DNA from: Halomonas rhizosphaerae
Lineage (GTDB): Bacteria > Pseudomonadota > Gammaproteobacteria > Pseudomonadales > Halomonadaceae
DNA: 64,000 nucleotides
Reading direction: 5' to 3'
Assembly: GCF_030010555.1 (NCBI RefSeq)
Contig: NZ_JASCQP010000043.1
Location: 17,440-81,439 of the forward strand
The position numbers were made by a program, and so were the translations under genes. The stretch's first letter is position 1; each line of letters opens with the position of its first letter. The notes under the pieces are model-generated. The model had not been told where the DNA came from and searched no databases. It was given only the letters and a program-made list of their open reading frames with translations. Below are positions 1 to 6,995 of the stretch, one piece after another.

Positions 1-456
1 GACATCCTCGAGATCGCCGATGTCCTGCTGGAGAAGGCCTGCCGGCGCCACGAGCGCGACGGGCTGCGACTCTCGCGGGCCGCCCGGCGCACCATCCGCG
101 ACTATCCCTGGCCAGGCAACGTGCGCGAGCTGGAGAATGCGCTGGAGCGCGGCGTGATCCTCGCCGAGGGCCACCTCATCCATCCCGACGACCTGGGGCT
201 CGCGCCGACGCCCCAGCCGCCGGGCAGGTCCCCGGCACCCGCGCCAGCCATCGCCGGCCAGGAGGAGCAGGAGGCCGGCGACGAGGAGGACCTCTCCCTG
301 GAGGACTACTTCCAGCACTTCGTGCTGGAGCACCAGGACCAGATGAGCGAGACCGAACTCGCCCAGAAGCTCGGCATCAGCCGCAAATGCCTGTGGGAGC
401 GCCGCCAGCGCCTGGGCATCCCCCGCAAGAAGAGCCCACGCCGCAACACGGGCTGA
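1..456 (+). CDS. cbrB: Sigma-54-dependent response regulator, C-terminal part (CbrB-like)
   Basis: The reading frame is open from the first base, so the gene starts upstream of the window; 151 residues are visible. They comprise the end of an AAA+ sigma-54 interaction domain (PWPGNVRELENALERG, residues about 36-51), a Pro/Ala/Glu-rich linker, and a C-terminal Fis-type helix-turn-helix (SETELAQKLGISRKCLWERR, about 115-134). In pseudomonads the CbrA/CbrB two-component system controls carbon and nitrogen source use, and cbrB lies directly upstream of pcnB, with the small RNA gene crcZ between them. The same order is seen here, and a sigma-54 promoter follows at 672-687. The name rests on the C-terminal sequence and this context; other NtrC-family activators would look similar in the AAA+ part. 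Confidence 0.85.
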   Translation, partial: DILEIADVLLEKACRRHERDGLRLSRAARRTIRDYPWPGNVRELENALERGVILAEGHLIHPDDLGLAPTPQPPGRSPAPAPAIAGQEEQEAGDEEDLSLEDYFQHFVLEHQDQMSETELAQKLGISRKCLWERRQRLGIPRKKSPRRNTG

Positions 457-546
457 GGCGGCTGACCATGCGACCATGGTGCAAGACCCCGCGGCATCGT
501 CCGCAAGCGCGTCTTGCCCCCTTCCCGCCATCCCGCTTGCACCATT

Positions 547-597
547 TGTTACCTTCCCACACAGCCAGTGCCCCGTAACGGGGCCGAACGGGTAACA
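547..597. promoter_or_regulatory. Candidate CbrB upstream activating site (inverted repeat)
   Basis: TGTTACC at 547-553 and GGTAACA at 591-597 form an exact inverted repeat with centres 44 bp apart. A third GTAAC half-site lies between them (575-579, in CCCCGTAACGG). The cluster sits about 75-125 bp upstream of the -24 element of the sigma-54 promoter at 672-687, the usual place for an enhancer-binding protein. GTTAC/GTAAC-type half-sites have been reported for Pseudomonas CbrB (recalled, not checked). Binding by this CbrB is inferred. Confidence 0.5.
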
Positions 598-671
598 CTC
601 CACCCGCACGCCGGGACGTGAACTTTTCCACCTCATCACAACCATTTGTTTTTTCGGTTTTTATCCGTCGG

Positions 672-687
672 TGGCACGCGGCCTGCT
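672..687 (+). promoter_or_regulatory. Sigma-54 (-24/-12) promoter of the CrcZ-like RNA
   Basis: TGGCACGCGGCCTGCT carries the diagnostic GG at 673-674 and GC at 685-686, exactly 12 bp apart, with a good match to TGGCAC-N5-TTGC(A/T). Transcription would start near 698, immediately before the first A-rich motif. It follows cbrB, which encodes an activator of exactly this promoter class. Confidence 0.8.
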
Positions 688-697
688 ATACCTAGGG

Positions 698-1200
698 CAA
701 GAAAAACAAATCCGGACGTCACCCGCTGCCAACAACAACAAGAGGGCAGCCAGGCTGTGACAGGGCCCGACCCGACAACAACAACAAGACACCCGGGCCC
801 CTACGACTTCGGCGCTTGCCGACAACAAGAACAGCATCGGCACGGCGCGAGGCCTTCGGGCCCCAACAAGAACAAACTGCTCGAAGCACCGGAGCCATCA
901 GGACGCGACGCACCCGGGTACGGCCGACCAACAATGATAACGGGCCGTCGAGGTGCACTCTCGGCAACAACATCAACAAGCCGGGAGGAGGCATGCTTCC
1001 ATGCCGTCGTGGTTGGACTATTGTTTTGAATACGAGACGGTCGCCGTCAGGAGCACCAACAAACACAACAACACCGCTTGCCTGAACACTCCTTGGTGAC
1101 TGTGGTGCGTATTCAGGGCGATGCGCCATCACGAAGAAGAATCAGCAGCAGGGATGCTGCATCCTGCTTACAGGGGAGGCCAATGGCCTCCCCTTTCTGC
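698..1200 (+). ncRNA. crcZ: CrcZ-like Hfq/Crc-sequestering small RNA (candidate)
   Basis: This non-coding stretch lies between cbrB and pcnB, the position of crcZ in Pseudomonas. It is bounded by a sigma-54 promoter (672-687) and an intrinsic terminator (1172-1197), giving a transcript of about 500 nt; Pseudomonas CrcZ is about 400 nt. AANAANAA motifs (CA motifs, bound by Hfq with Crc) occur in five clusters at about 699-709, 731-741, 777-787, 824-831 and 865-875. Near-matches lie at 929-936, 965-979 and 1058-1073. In Pseudomonas such RNAs titrate Hfq/Crc and relieve catabolite repression. Primary sequence beyond the motifs is not obviously conserved, so the assignment rests on synteny, promoter class, motif array and terminator. 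Short open frames inside it lack convincing ribosome-binding sites and known products. Confidence 0.75.
1172..1200 (+). terminator. Intrinsic terminator of the CrcZ-like RNA
   Basis: A perfect 10-bp stem, AGGGGAGGCC (1172-1181) with GGCCTCCCCT (1185-1194), closes on an AAT loop. It is followed by a pyrimidine-rich tail (TTTCTGCTTTCT). It separates the RNA gene from pcnB. Confidence 0.85.
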
Positions 1201-1295
1201 TTTCTGGACGACCTCGGCACCGTACCGCGCTTTGCAAGGTGTCAGTGGTCGGCTACACTCAACGCTTTCCGCGTCCCGCGAGTCGATATCGCCGC

Positions 1296-2693
1296 ATGAT
1301 CAAAGGTTTTACCCGCTTTCTGCAGAGTCCGGGCGAGCGCATCAAATCGCTGTTCGGCCCTCAGGATGCGCCGGCCGGCAGCACCGGGCCGCGCATCATT
1401 CCCCGCCAGGAACACCCTGTCTCGCGTCAGCACTTCAGCGACGCCGCCCTCAAGGTGCTCTACCGGCTTCACAACGCCGGCTTCCAGGCCTTCCTGGTGG
1501 GCGGGTGCATCCGCGATGCGCTGCTCGGCCACATGCCCAAGGACTTCGATGTCGCCACGGATGCCACCCCGGAGCAGGTCAAGGACCTGTTTCGCAACTC
1601 GCGCATCATCGGCCGGCGCTTTCGCATCGTGCATGTCCGCTTCGGGCGCGAGGTGATCGAGGTCACCACCTTCCGCGGCAAGCCCAACGATGATCACGCC
1701 GACCATATCTCCCAGCAGTCGGACGATGGGCTGCTGCTGCGCGACAATGTCTGGGGCAACATCGAGGAAGACGCCCTGCGCCGCGACTTCACCGTCAATG
1801 CCCTCTACTACAACATCGCCGACTTCTCGATCCACGACTTCGCCGACGGCGTGCACGACATCGAGGCCCGCACCCTGCGGCTGATCGGCGACCCGGCGAC
1901 CCGCTATCGCGAGGACCCGGTGAGGATGCTCAGGGCGGTGCGCTTCGCCGCCAAGCTCGACTTCCACCTCGACCCGGCCACCGAGGCCCCCATCCACGAC
2001 GCCGCACCGCTGCTGCTGCAGATCCCCCCGGCGCGGCTGTTCGATGAGATCCTCAAGCTGTTCATGGCCGGCCAGGGCGTCGCTACCTTCCACCTGCTGC
2101 GCGACTACGGGCTCTTCGCGATGCTCTTCCCGGAGGCCGACGAGGCCATGGAGGAGCTGCCCTGGGCCGAGCGCCTGGTCGAGCTGGCGCTGGAGAGCAC
2201 CGACCGGCGCATCGCCGAGGACCGCCCGGTGACCCCGGCCTTCCTGTTTGCCGCCCTGCTCTGGGCCCCCGTCCAGCAGCGCCAGGCGATCCTCGAGGCC
2301 GATGGCATGCCGTCCATCCCCGCGCTCCAGACGGCGTCCCAGCAGGTGGTCTCGCGCCAGCTCCAGCACATCTCCATCCCCAAGCGCTTCAGCCTGCCGA
2401 TGCGCGACATCTGGGACCTGCAGCAGCGGCTGCCGCTGCGCCGCGGCAAGCGCGTCTTCCAGACCCGCGAGCACCCGCGCTTCCGGGCCGCCTACGACTT
2501 CCTGCTGCTGCGCGAAGGCGCCGGTGAGATCACACCCGGCCTGGGTGACTGGTGGACCGCCTTCCAGCAGGCCGACGAGCACGAGCAGCGCCGCCTGCTG
2601 GGCAAGGTCGGTGCCGACCCGGCCGGCAGCGGCCAGCCGCGCAAGCGCCGCCGTCGCCGCCGCAAGCCGCGGGGCCCCGCGAGCGACACATGA
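1296..2693 (+). CDS. pcnB: Poly(A) polymerase I
   Basis: Predicted 465-aa PcnB, which adds poly(A) tails to RNA 3' ends and promotes decay by the degradosome. The nucleotidyltransferase signature GGCIRDALLG is at residues 69-78, followed by the metal-binding DFDVATDA (83-90), the FGREVIEVTTFRG strand and RRDFTVNALYY. The C terminus is very basic (KRKRRRRRRKPRG-like), as is usual in this family. A longer frame begins with GTG at 1239, but homologues start near the ATG at 1296 (MIKGFTRFLQ), so 1296 is preferred; neither start has a strong Shine-Dalgarno. The gene overlaps folK by 4 bp (ATGA). Confidence 0.93.
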   Translation: MIKGFTRFLQSPGERIKSLFGPQDAPAGSTGPRIIPRQEHPVSRQHFSDAALKVLYRLHNAGFQAFLVGGCIRDALLGHMPKDFDVATDATPEQVKDLFRNSRIIGRRFRIVHVRFGREVIEVTTFRGKPNDDHADHISQQSDDGLLLRDNVWGNIEEDALRRDFTVNALYYNIADFSIHDFADGVHDIEARTLRLIGDPATRYREDPVRMLRAVRFAAKLDFHLDPATEAPIHDAAPLLLQIPPARLFDEILKLFMAGQGVATFHLLRDYGLFAMLFPEADEAMEELPWAERLVELALESTDRRIAEDRPVTPAFLFAALLWAPVQQRQAILEADGMPSIPALQTASQQVVSRQLQHISIPKRFSLPMRDIWDLQQRLPLRRGKRVFQTREHPRFRAAYDFLLLREGAGEITPGLGDWWTAFQQADEHEQRRLLGKVGADPAGSGQPRKRRRRRRKPRGPASDT

Positions 2694-3187
2694 GCCCTTG
2701 GTGGCACCATGCCTGGATCGGCCTGGGCAGCAACCTCGACGGCCCGCGAGCACATGTCGAGCGCGCCCTTGGCGAGCTCGACCGCCTTCCCCTGACCCGT
2801 CGCATTGCCGCCTCACGACTCTATGCCAGCGCGCCGGTGGGGCCCGCCGACCAGCCCGACTACATCAATGCCGTGGCGCACCTGGAGACGCGGCTCTCGC
2901 CGCTCGCCCTGCTCGACCAGTTGCAGGCCCTGGAACAGCGCCACGACCGCGTGCGCGGCCGGCGCTGGGGGCCCCGGACCCTGGACCTGGACCTGCTACT
3001 CTTCGATGACCAGCGGGTCACGTTGCCACGGCTGACACTGCCCCACCCGGAGATGGTAAAGCGCGCCTTCGTGCTGGTCCCGCTGGCCGAGCTGGCCCCG
3101 ACCCTGGTGCTCGGCGGTCGCCCCCTGGCGCAACTGGCCGCCGGGCTCGACACCGGGGAGCTGCGGCCGGTGTTACCGCAAGGCTGA
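2690..3187 (+). CDS. folK: 2-amino-4-hydroxy-6-hydroxymethyldihydropteridine pyrophosphokinase
   Basis: Predicted 165-aa HPPK, which transfers pyrophosphate from ATP to 6-hydroxymethyl-7,8-dihydropterin in folate synthesis. The N-terminal GLGSNL (residues 11-16) and the family signature RRWGPRTLDLDLLLF (91-105) are both present. An open frame extends further upstream inside pcnB, but the ATG at 2690 overlaps the pcnB stop as ATGA and gives the normal length, which suggests translational coupling. The pathway partner folP is also in the window (18902-19768). Confidence 0.95.
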   Translation: MSPWWHHAWIGLGSNLDGPRAHVERALGELDRLPLTRRIAASRLYASAPVGPADQPDYINAVAHLETRLSPLALLDQLQALEQRHDRVRGRRWGPRTLDLDLLLFDDQRVTLPRLTLPHPEMVKRAFVLVPLAELAPTLVLGGRPLAQLAAGLDTGELRPVLPQG

Positions 3188-3200
3188 GGAACACCCCACA

Positions 3201-3239
3201 TTGTTACCTATCGACACTTCGGCATGATTCGGGTAACAA
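3201..3239. promoter_or_regulatory. TTGTTACC/GGTAACAA inverted repeat upstream of panB
   Basis: TTGTTACC (3201-3208) and GGTAACAA (3232-3239) are perfect inverted copies with centres 31 bp apart, about three helical turns. A further GGTTACA lies at 3245-3251. The half-sites are the same as those in front of the sigma-54 promoter of the CrcZ-like RNA (547-597). The role is unknown. It could be an operator or activator site for panBCD; no -24/-12 promoter is evident here. Confidence 0.4.
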
Positions 3240-3302
3240 TCTCAGGTTACACCGAGGCAGGCCCGCCGGAGGCCTCCCACGACCAGACGATGAGAGCACG
3301 CC

Positions 3303-4094
3303 ATGAAAACCGTCACCCTGAGCACGCTGCAGGCCTTCAAGCGCGCCGGTGAGCCGTTCAGCTGCCTGACCGCCTACGACGCCTCCTTCGCCCGGGCGGC
3401 CGGAGAGGCGGGCATCGAGGTGCTGCTGGTGGGCGATTCGCTGGGCATGGTCCTGCAGGGTCACGCCAGCACCCTGCCGGTGACCCTCGACGAGGTCTGC
3501 TACCACACCCACTGCGTGGCCCGCGGCAAGGGCGCCAGCCTGCTGATGGTCGACCTGCCCTTCATGAGCAACTCGAGCACCGAACGCCTGCTCCAGGATG
3601 CCGGCGAGCTGATGCGCGCCGGGGCCGAGCTGATCAAGGTCGAGGGCGAGGCCTGGATGGCCGACGGCATTCGCGAACTGACCCGGCGTGGCGTGCCGGT
3701 CTGCGCCCACCTGGGCCTGACGCCCCAGTCGGTCTACCAGTTGGGCGGCTACAAGGTACAGGGACGCGAGGCCGAGCAGGCGACCCGGATCCTCGAGGAT
3801 GCCCGCACGCTGGTCGAGGCCGGCGCCTCGGTGATCCTGCTCGAGTGTGTGCCGGCAAGCCTGGGCCGGGCGGTGAGCGAGGCGCTGGAGGTGCCGGTGA
3901 TCGGCATCGGCGCCGGCCCCGACACCGATGGCCAGATCCTGGTGATGCACGACGTGCTGGGCGTGACCCACGGCCGCACGCCGCGCTTCGTGAAGAACTT
4001 CATGGTTGAGGCCGACGATATCCAGGGCGCCTTCCGCCGCTACCACGAGGACGTCAAGGCCCGCCGCTTCCCCGCCCTAGAGCACTGTTTCTAA
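3303..4094 (+). CDS. panB: 3-methyl-2-oxobutanoate hydroxymethyltransferase
   Basis: Predicted 263-aa ketopantoate hydroxymethyltransferase, which uses 5,10-methylenetetrahydrofolate to convert alpha-ketoisovalerate to ketopantoate, the first committed step to pantothenate and CoA. It is a (beta/alpha)8 protein with the ligand-binding LLVGDSLGMVLQG (residues 41-53), KVEG and the VPVIGIGAGPDTDGQILV region near the C terminus. It heads panB-panC-panD, with a 25-bp gap to panC. The 115-bp gap from folK contains the inverted repeat at 3201-3239, so the cluster may have its own promoter. Confidence 0.96.
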   Translation: MKTVTLSTLQAFKRAGEPFSCLTAYDASFARAAGEAGIEVLLVGDSLGMVLQGHASTLPVTLDEVCYHTHCVARGKGASLLMVDLPFMSNSSTERLLQDAGELMRAGAELIKVEGEAWMADGIRELTRRGVPVCAHLGLTPQSVYQLGGYKVQGREAEQATRILEDARTLVEAGASVILLECVPASLGRAVSEALEVPVIGIGAGPDTDGQILVMHDVLGVTHGRTPRFVKNFMVEADDIQGAFRRYHEDVKARRFPALEHCF

Positions 4095-4119
4095 GCCGCG
4101 TTTCGAGGAGCTCGCCGCG

Positions 4120-4968
4120 ATGCGTACCCTGCGAGAGATTCCGCCCCTGCGCGAGGCCCTGGACGAGTTCCGTCGCCGAGGCCAGCGCGTCGCCCTGGTG
4201 CCGACCATGGGCAACCTGCACGACGGCCACCTGGCGCTGGTGGCGGAGGCACGTCGCCGGGGCGACGTGGTCGTGGCGACCATCTTCGTCAACCCGCTGC
4301 AGTTCGGTGCCGGCGAGGACCTGGACGCCTACCCGCGGACCCTCGTCGAGGACCAGGCGATGCTCGAGGAGGCCGGCTGCGACCTGCTGTTCGCGCCCGA
4401 GACGACGACCCTCTACCCGCGCGGCCTCGCGGCCCAGACCCGGGTCTGCGTGCCCGAAGTCAGCGAGGGGCTCTGCGGTGGCGACCGGCCCGGGCACTTC
4501 GATGGCGTCGCCACCATCGTCACCATGCTCTTCCACCTGGTGCAGCCCGATGTGGCCTGCTTCGGCGAGAAGGACTACCAGCAGCTGGCGGTGATCCGCC
4601 GCCTGGTGGCCGACCTGCATGTCCCCGTGGAGGTCGTCGGCGTGCCCATCGTGCGCGCTGCGGACGGCCTGGCCCTCTCCTCGCGCAACGGCTACCTGGA
4701 TGCCGACCAGCGCGCCACCGCCCCGGCGCTCTACCGCACCCTGTGCGCGCTGCGCGATGCCCTGGAGGCCGGCGCCGACAGCGACGAGACCCTGGCCGAT
4801 GGCCTCGCCCGGCTGAAGGAGGCCGGCTTCACGCCGGACTACCTGGAGCTTCGCGACGCCGACCTGGGGCAGGTGACGACGACCACCCGCGAGGCCGTCC
4901 TGCTTGCCGCGGCGCGCCTGGGCCCGACCCGACTGATCGATAACCTGAGCCTGACCCTGCCACGCTGA
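4120..4968 (+). CDS. panC: Pantothenate synthetase (pantoate--beta-alanine ligase)
   Basis: Predicted 282-aa enzyme that condenses pantoate with beta-alanine through a pantoyl-adenylate. Nucleotide-binding PTMGNLHDGH is at residues 28-37 (HIGH-like), then FGEKDYQQL and the KMSKS-like region LALSSRNGYL. A GAGGAG Shine-Dalgarno precedes the ATG. It lies between panB and panD, which supply its two substrates. Confidence 0.96.
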   Translation: MRTLREIPPLREALDEFRRRGQRVALVPTMGNLHDGHLALVAEARRRGDVVVATIFVNPLQFGAGEDLDAYPRTLVEDQAMLEEAGCDLLFAPETTTLYPRGLAAQTRVCVPEVSEGLCGGDRPGHFDGVATIVTMLFHLVQPDVACFGEKDYQQLAVIRRLVADLHVPVEVVGVPIVRAADGLALSSRNGYLDADQRATAPALYRTLCALRDALEAGADSDETLADGLARLKEAGFTPDYLELRDADLGQVTTTTREAVLLAAARLGPTRLIDNLSLTLPR

Positions 4969-5004
4969 AGGCGTGGCGACGTCAAACAGAGGAACCTAAG
5001 CTCC

Positions 5005-5385
5005 ATGCAAACCATCATGCTCAAGGCCAAGCTGCACATGGCCCGTGTCACCCATGCCGTGCTCAACTACGAGGGCTCCTGCGCCATCGACGGCGAGCTG
5101 CTCGACATGGCCGGCATCCGCGAGAACGAGCAGATCCAGATCTACAACGTCGAGAATGGCCAGCGCTTCACTACCTACGCCATCCGCGCGGAAGAGGGCT
5201 CGAGGATCATCTCGGTGAATGGCGCCGCGGCTCACCTGGCGAGTGAAGGGCAGCGCGTGATCATCTGCAGCTATTCCCATTACAGCGACGCGGAACTCGA
5301 GGCCCACGCACCGGCCCTGGTCTACCTCCAGGAGGGCAATGTGATCAGCCACACCAGCAACGCCATCCCCGTCCAGATGGCCTGA
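5005..5385 (+). CDS. panD: Aspartate 1-decarboxylase (pyruvoyl enzyme)
   Basis: Predicted 126-aa proenzyme. The self-cleavage site is visible as Gly24-Ser25 in NYEGSCAID, where Ser25 becomes the pyruvoyl cofactor; this position matches E. coli PanD and supports the ATG at 5005. It makes beta-alanine from aspartate for PanC. The neighbouring order panB-panC-panD means the whole pantothenate branch is local, apart from ketopantoate reductase, which is not in the window. Confidence 0.96.
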   Translation: MQTIMLKAKLHMARVTHAVLNYEGSCAIDGELLDMAGIRENEQIQIYNVENGQRFTTYAIRAEEGSRIISVNGAAAHLASEGQRVIICSYSHYSDAELEAHAPALVYLQEGNVISHTSNAIPVQMA

Positions 5386-5599
5386 CACCGGCCTCCCACG
5401 GCACCCTGCGGGGTGCCGCACCTCCCGAGCTGCGCTCTCCCCCCGGTACCTCCCCGTGCATTCGGCCATGGAAGCATTGCCGCGACGCACAAGCGTCCCC
5501 TATGCTGGAAGACCCGGCTCTGTCTGAGACGTCTTCGATCTCAGGTTGTCCTCCAGACACGGCCGCAAGCCCGCTAGTCATTCTTCAGGAGTATCTCCC

Positions 5600-6775
5600 A
5601 TGCAAGACGTGGTGATTGTTGCCGCTCGCCGCACTGCCGTCGGCACCTTCGGTGGCTCCCTGGCCGGCATTCCCGCCAGCGACCTGGGTGCCCATGTCAT
5701 CAAGGACATCCTGGCCTCTACCGGTGTGGCCGGTGATCAGGTCGACGAGGTACTGCTCGGCCAGGTGCTCACCGCCGGGGTCGGCCAGAACCCCGCCCGC
5801 CAGGCCTCCATCAAGGCCGGCCTGCCGGATGCCGTGCCGGCCATGACCATCAACAAGGTCTGCGGGTCGGGCCTCAAGGCTCTGCATCTGGGCGCTCAGG
5901 CCATCATGCTCGGCGACGCCGAGCTGATCCTCGCCGGCGGCCAGGAGAACATGTCCGCCTCGCCCCACGTGCTGCCCAACTCCCGGACCGGCCAGCGCAT
6001 GGGTGACTGGAAGGCCATCGACACCATGGTCCACGACGGCCTGTGGGATGCCTTCAACAACTACCACATGGGCATCACGGCCGAGAACCTGGCGGAGAAA
6101 TACGGCATCACCCGCGAGGAGATGGACGAATTCGCCGCCGGCTCCCAGCAGAAGGCCGCGGCCGCCATCAGGGAAGGCAAGTTCAAGAGCCAGATCGTGC
6201 CGGTGGAGATCCCCCAGCGCAAGGGCGACCCGGTGGTCTTCGACACCGACGAGGGCCCGCGTGACGTGACCGCCGAGAAGCTTGGCGGCATGCGTCCGGC
6301 CTTCAAGAAGGACGGTACCGTCACCGCCGGCAATGCCTCCTCCATCAACGACGGGGCCGCCGTGGTGATGCTCTGCTCCGCCGACAAGGCCAAGGCCCTG
6401 GGTCTCGAGCCGCTGGCCCGCATCAAGGCCTACAGCAATGCCGGTGTCGACCCCTCCATCATGGGCATCGGTCCGGCCCCGGCCACCCGTCGCTGCCTCG
6501 AGAAGGCCGGCTGGAGCCTGGAGGACCTGGACCTGGTCGAGGCCAACGAGGCCTTCGCCGCCCAGGCCCTCTCCGTCAACAAGGAACTGGGCTGGGATGT
6601 CAGCAAGATCAACGTCAACGGTGGCGCCATCGCCATCGGCCACCCCATCGGTGCCTCCGGCTGTCGCATCCTGGTGACCCTGGTCCACGAGATGATCGCC
6701 CGTGATGCCAAGAAGGGCCTGGCGACGCTGTGCATCGGCGGTGGGCAGGGCGTGGCGTTGGCCATCGAGCGCTAA
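5600..6775 (+). CDS. phaA: Acetyl-CoA acetyltransferase (beta-ketothiolase, PhaA/AtoB type)
   Basis: Predicted 391-aa biosynthetic-type thiolase that condenses two acetyl-CoA into acetoacetyl-CoA, the first step of polyhydroxybutyrate synthesis. The acylated Cys88 lies in [11 protein letters not shown], the catalytic His348 in GHPIGASG and the proton-abstracting Cys378 in LCIGGGQG. The ATG at 5600 is preceded by AGGAG; a longer upstream frame to 5546 is not conserved. phaB and phaC are not adjacent, so the exact role (PHB or general acetoacetyl-CoA metabolism) is uncertain. The TAA stop merges with a heptamer repeat tract. Confidence 0.9.
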   Translation: MQDVVIVAARRTAVGTFGGSLAGIPASDLGAHVIKDILASTGVAGDQVDEVLLGQVLTAGVGQNPARQASIKAGLPDAVPAMTINKVCGSGLKALHLGAQAIMLGDAELILAGGQENMSASPHVLPNSRTGQRMGDWKAIDTMVHDGLWDAFNNYHMGITAENLAEKYGITREEMDEFAAGSQQKAAAAIREGKFKSQIVPVEIPQRKGDPVVFDTDEGPRDVTAEKLGGMRPAFKKDGTVTAGNASSINDGAAVVMLCSADKAKALGLEPLARIKAYSNAGVDPSIMGIGPAPATRRCLEKAGWSLEDLDLVEANEAFAAQALSVNKELGWDVSKINVNGGAIAIGHPIGASGCRILVTLVHEMIARDAKKGLATLCIGGGQGVALAIER

Positions 6776-6862
6776 AGCGCCAAGCGCCAAGCGCCAAGCG
6801 CCAAGCGCCAAGCGCCAAGCGCCAAGCGCCAAGCGCCAAGCGCCAAGCGCCAAGCGCCAAGC
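6775..6862 (+). repeat. Tandem heptamer repeat (AAGCGCC), about 12.5 copies
   Basis: An uninterrupted 88-bp array of the 7-bp unit AAGCGCC begins at the last base of the thiolase stop codon and ends in AAGC. It is followed by two terminator hairpins (6870-6895 and 6917-6948) and then a short inverted copy, CTTGGCGCTTG, at about 6966-6976. A perfect array of this kind is expected to vary in copy number. A similar heptamer arrangement occurs at 23214-23314. Confidence 0.95.
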
Positions 6863-6869
6863 AGGCAGC

Positions 6870-6903
6870 ATGCCCCGGGATTCTTCCCGGGGCATGTTCT
6901 TTT
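6870..6903. terminator. Intrinsic terminator between the thiolase gene and pnp
   Basis: ATGCCCCGGGA (6870-6880) pairs with TCCCGGGGCAT (6885-6895), followed by GTTCTTTTC on the + strand. This fits termination of the + strand thiolase transcript, which converges on pnp. Confidence 0.8.
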
Positions 6904-6916
6904 CGGCCTACACAAG

Positions 6917-6955
6917 AAACCGCCGCCGGGGGTAGCCCCGGCGGCGGTTTTCCTT
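6917..6955. terminator. Second terminator hairpin (bidirectional) between the thiolase gene and pnp
   Basis: AAACCGCCGCCGGGG pairs with CCCCGGCGGCGGTTT around a short loop and is followed by T residues on the + strand; on the minus strand it is followed by U-rich sequence from AAGAAA. It can serve both convergent transcripts. Confidence 0.75.
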
Positions 6956-6995
6956 GCGTCTTGCTCCTTGGCGCTTGCGGCTCGCCGAAGGCAGC

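Noticed and set aside
646..1132. Short open frames inside the cbrB-pcnB spacer
   Set aside because: Asn/Thr/Gln-rich peptides follow from the repeated A-rich motifs; no conserved product, and the region is better explained as an RNA gene.
5402..5424. GGCACCC-TGCG-GGGTGCC hairpin after panD
   Set aside because: It is a good stem but followed by CACCTCCCG without Ts, so I cannot support a terminator call.
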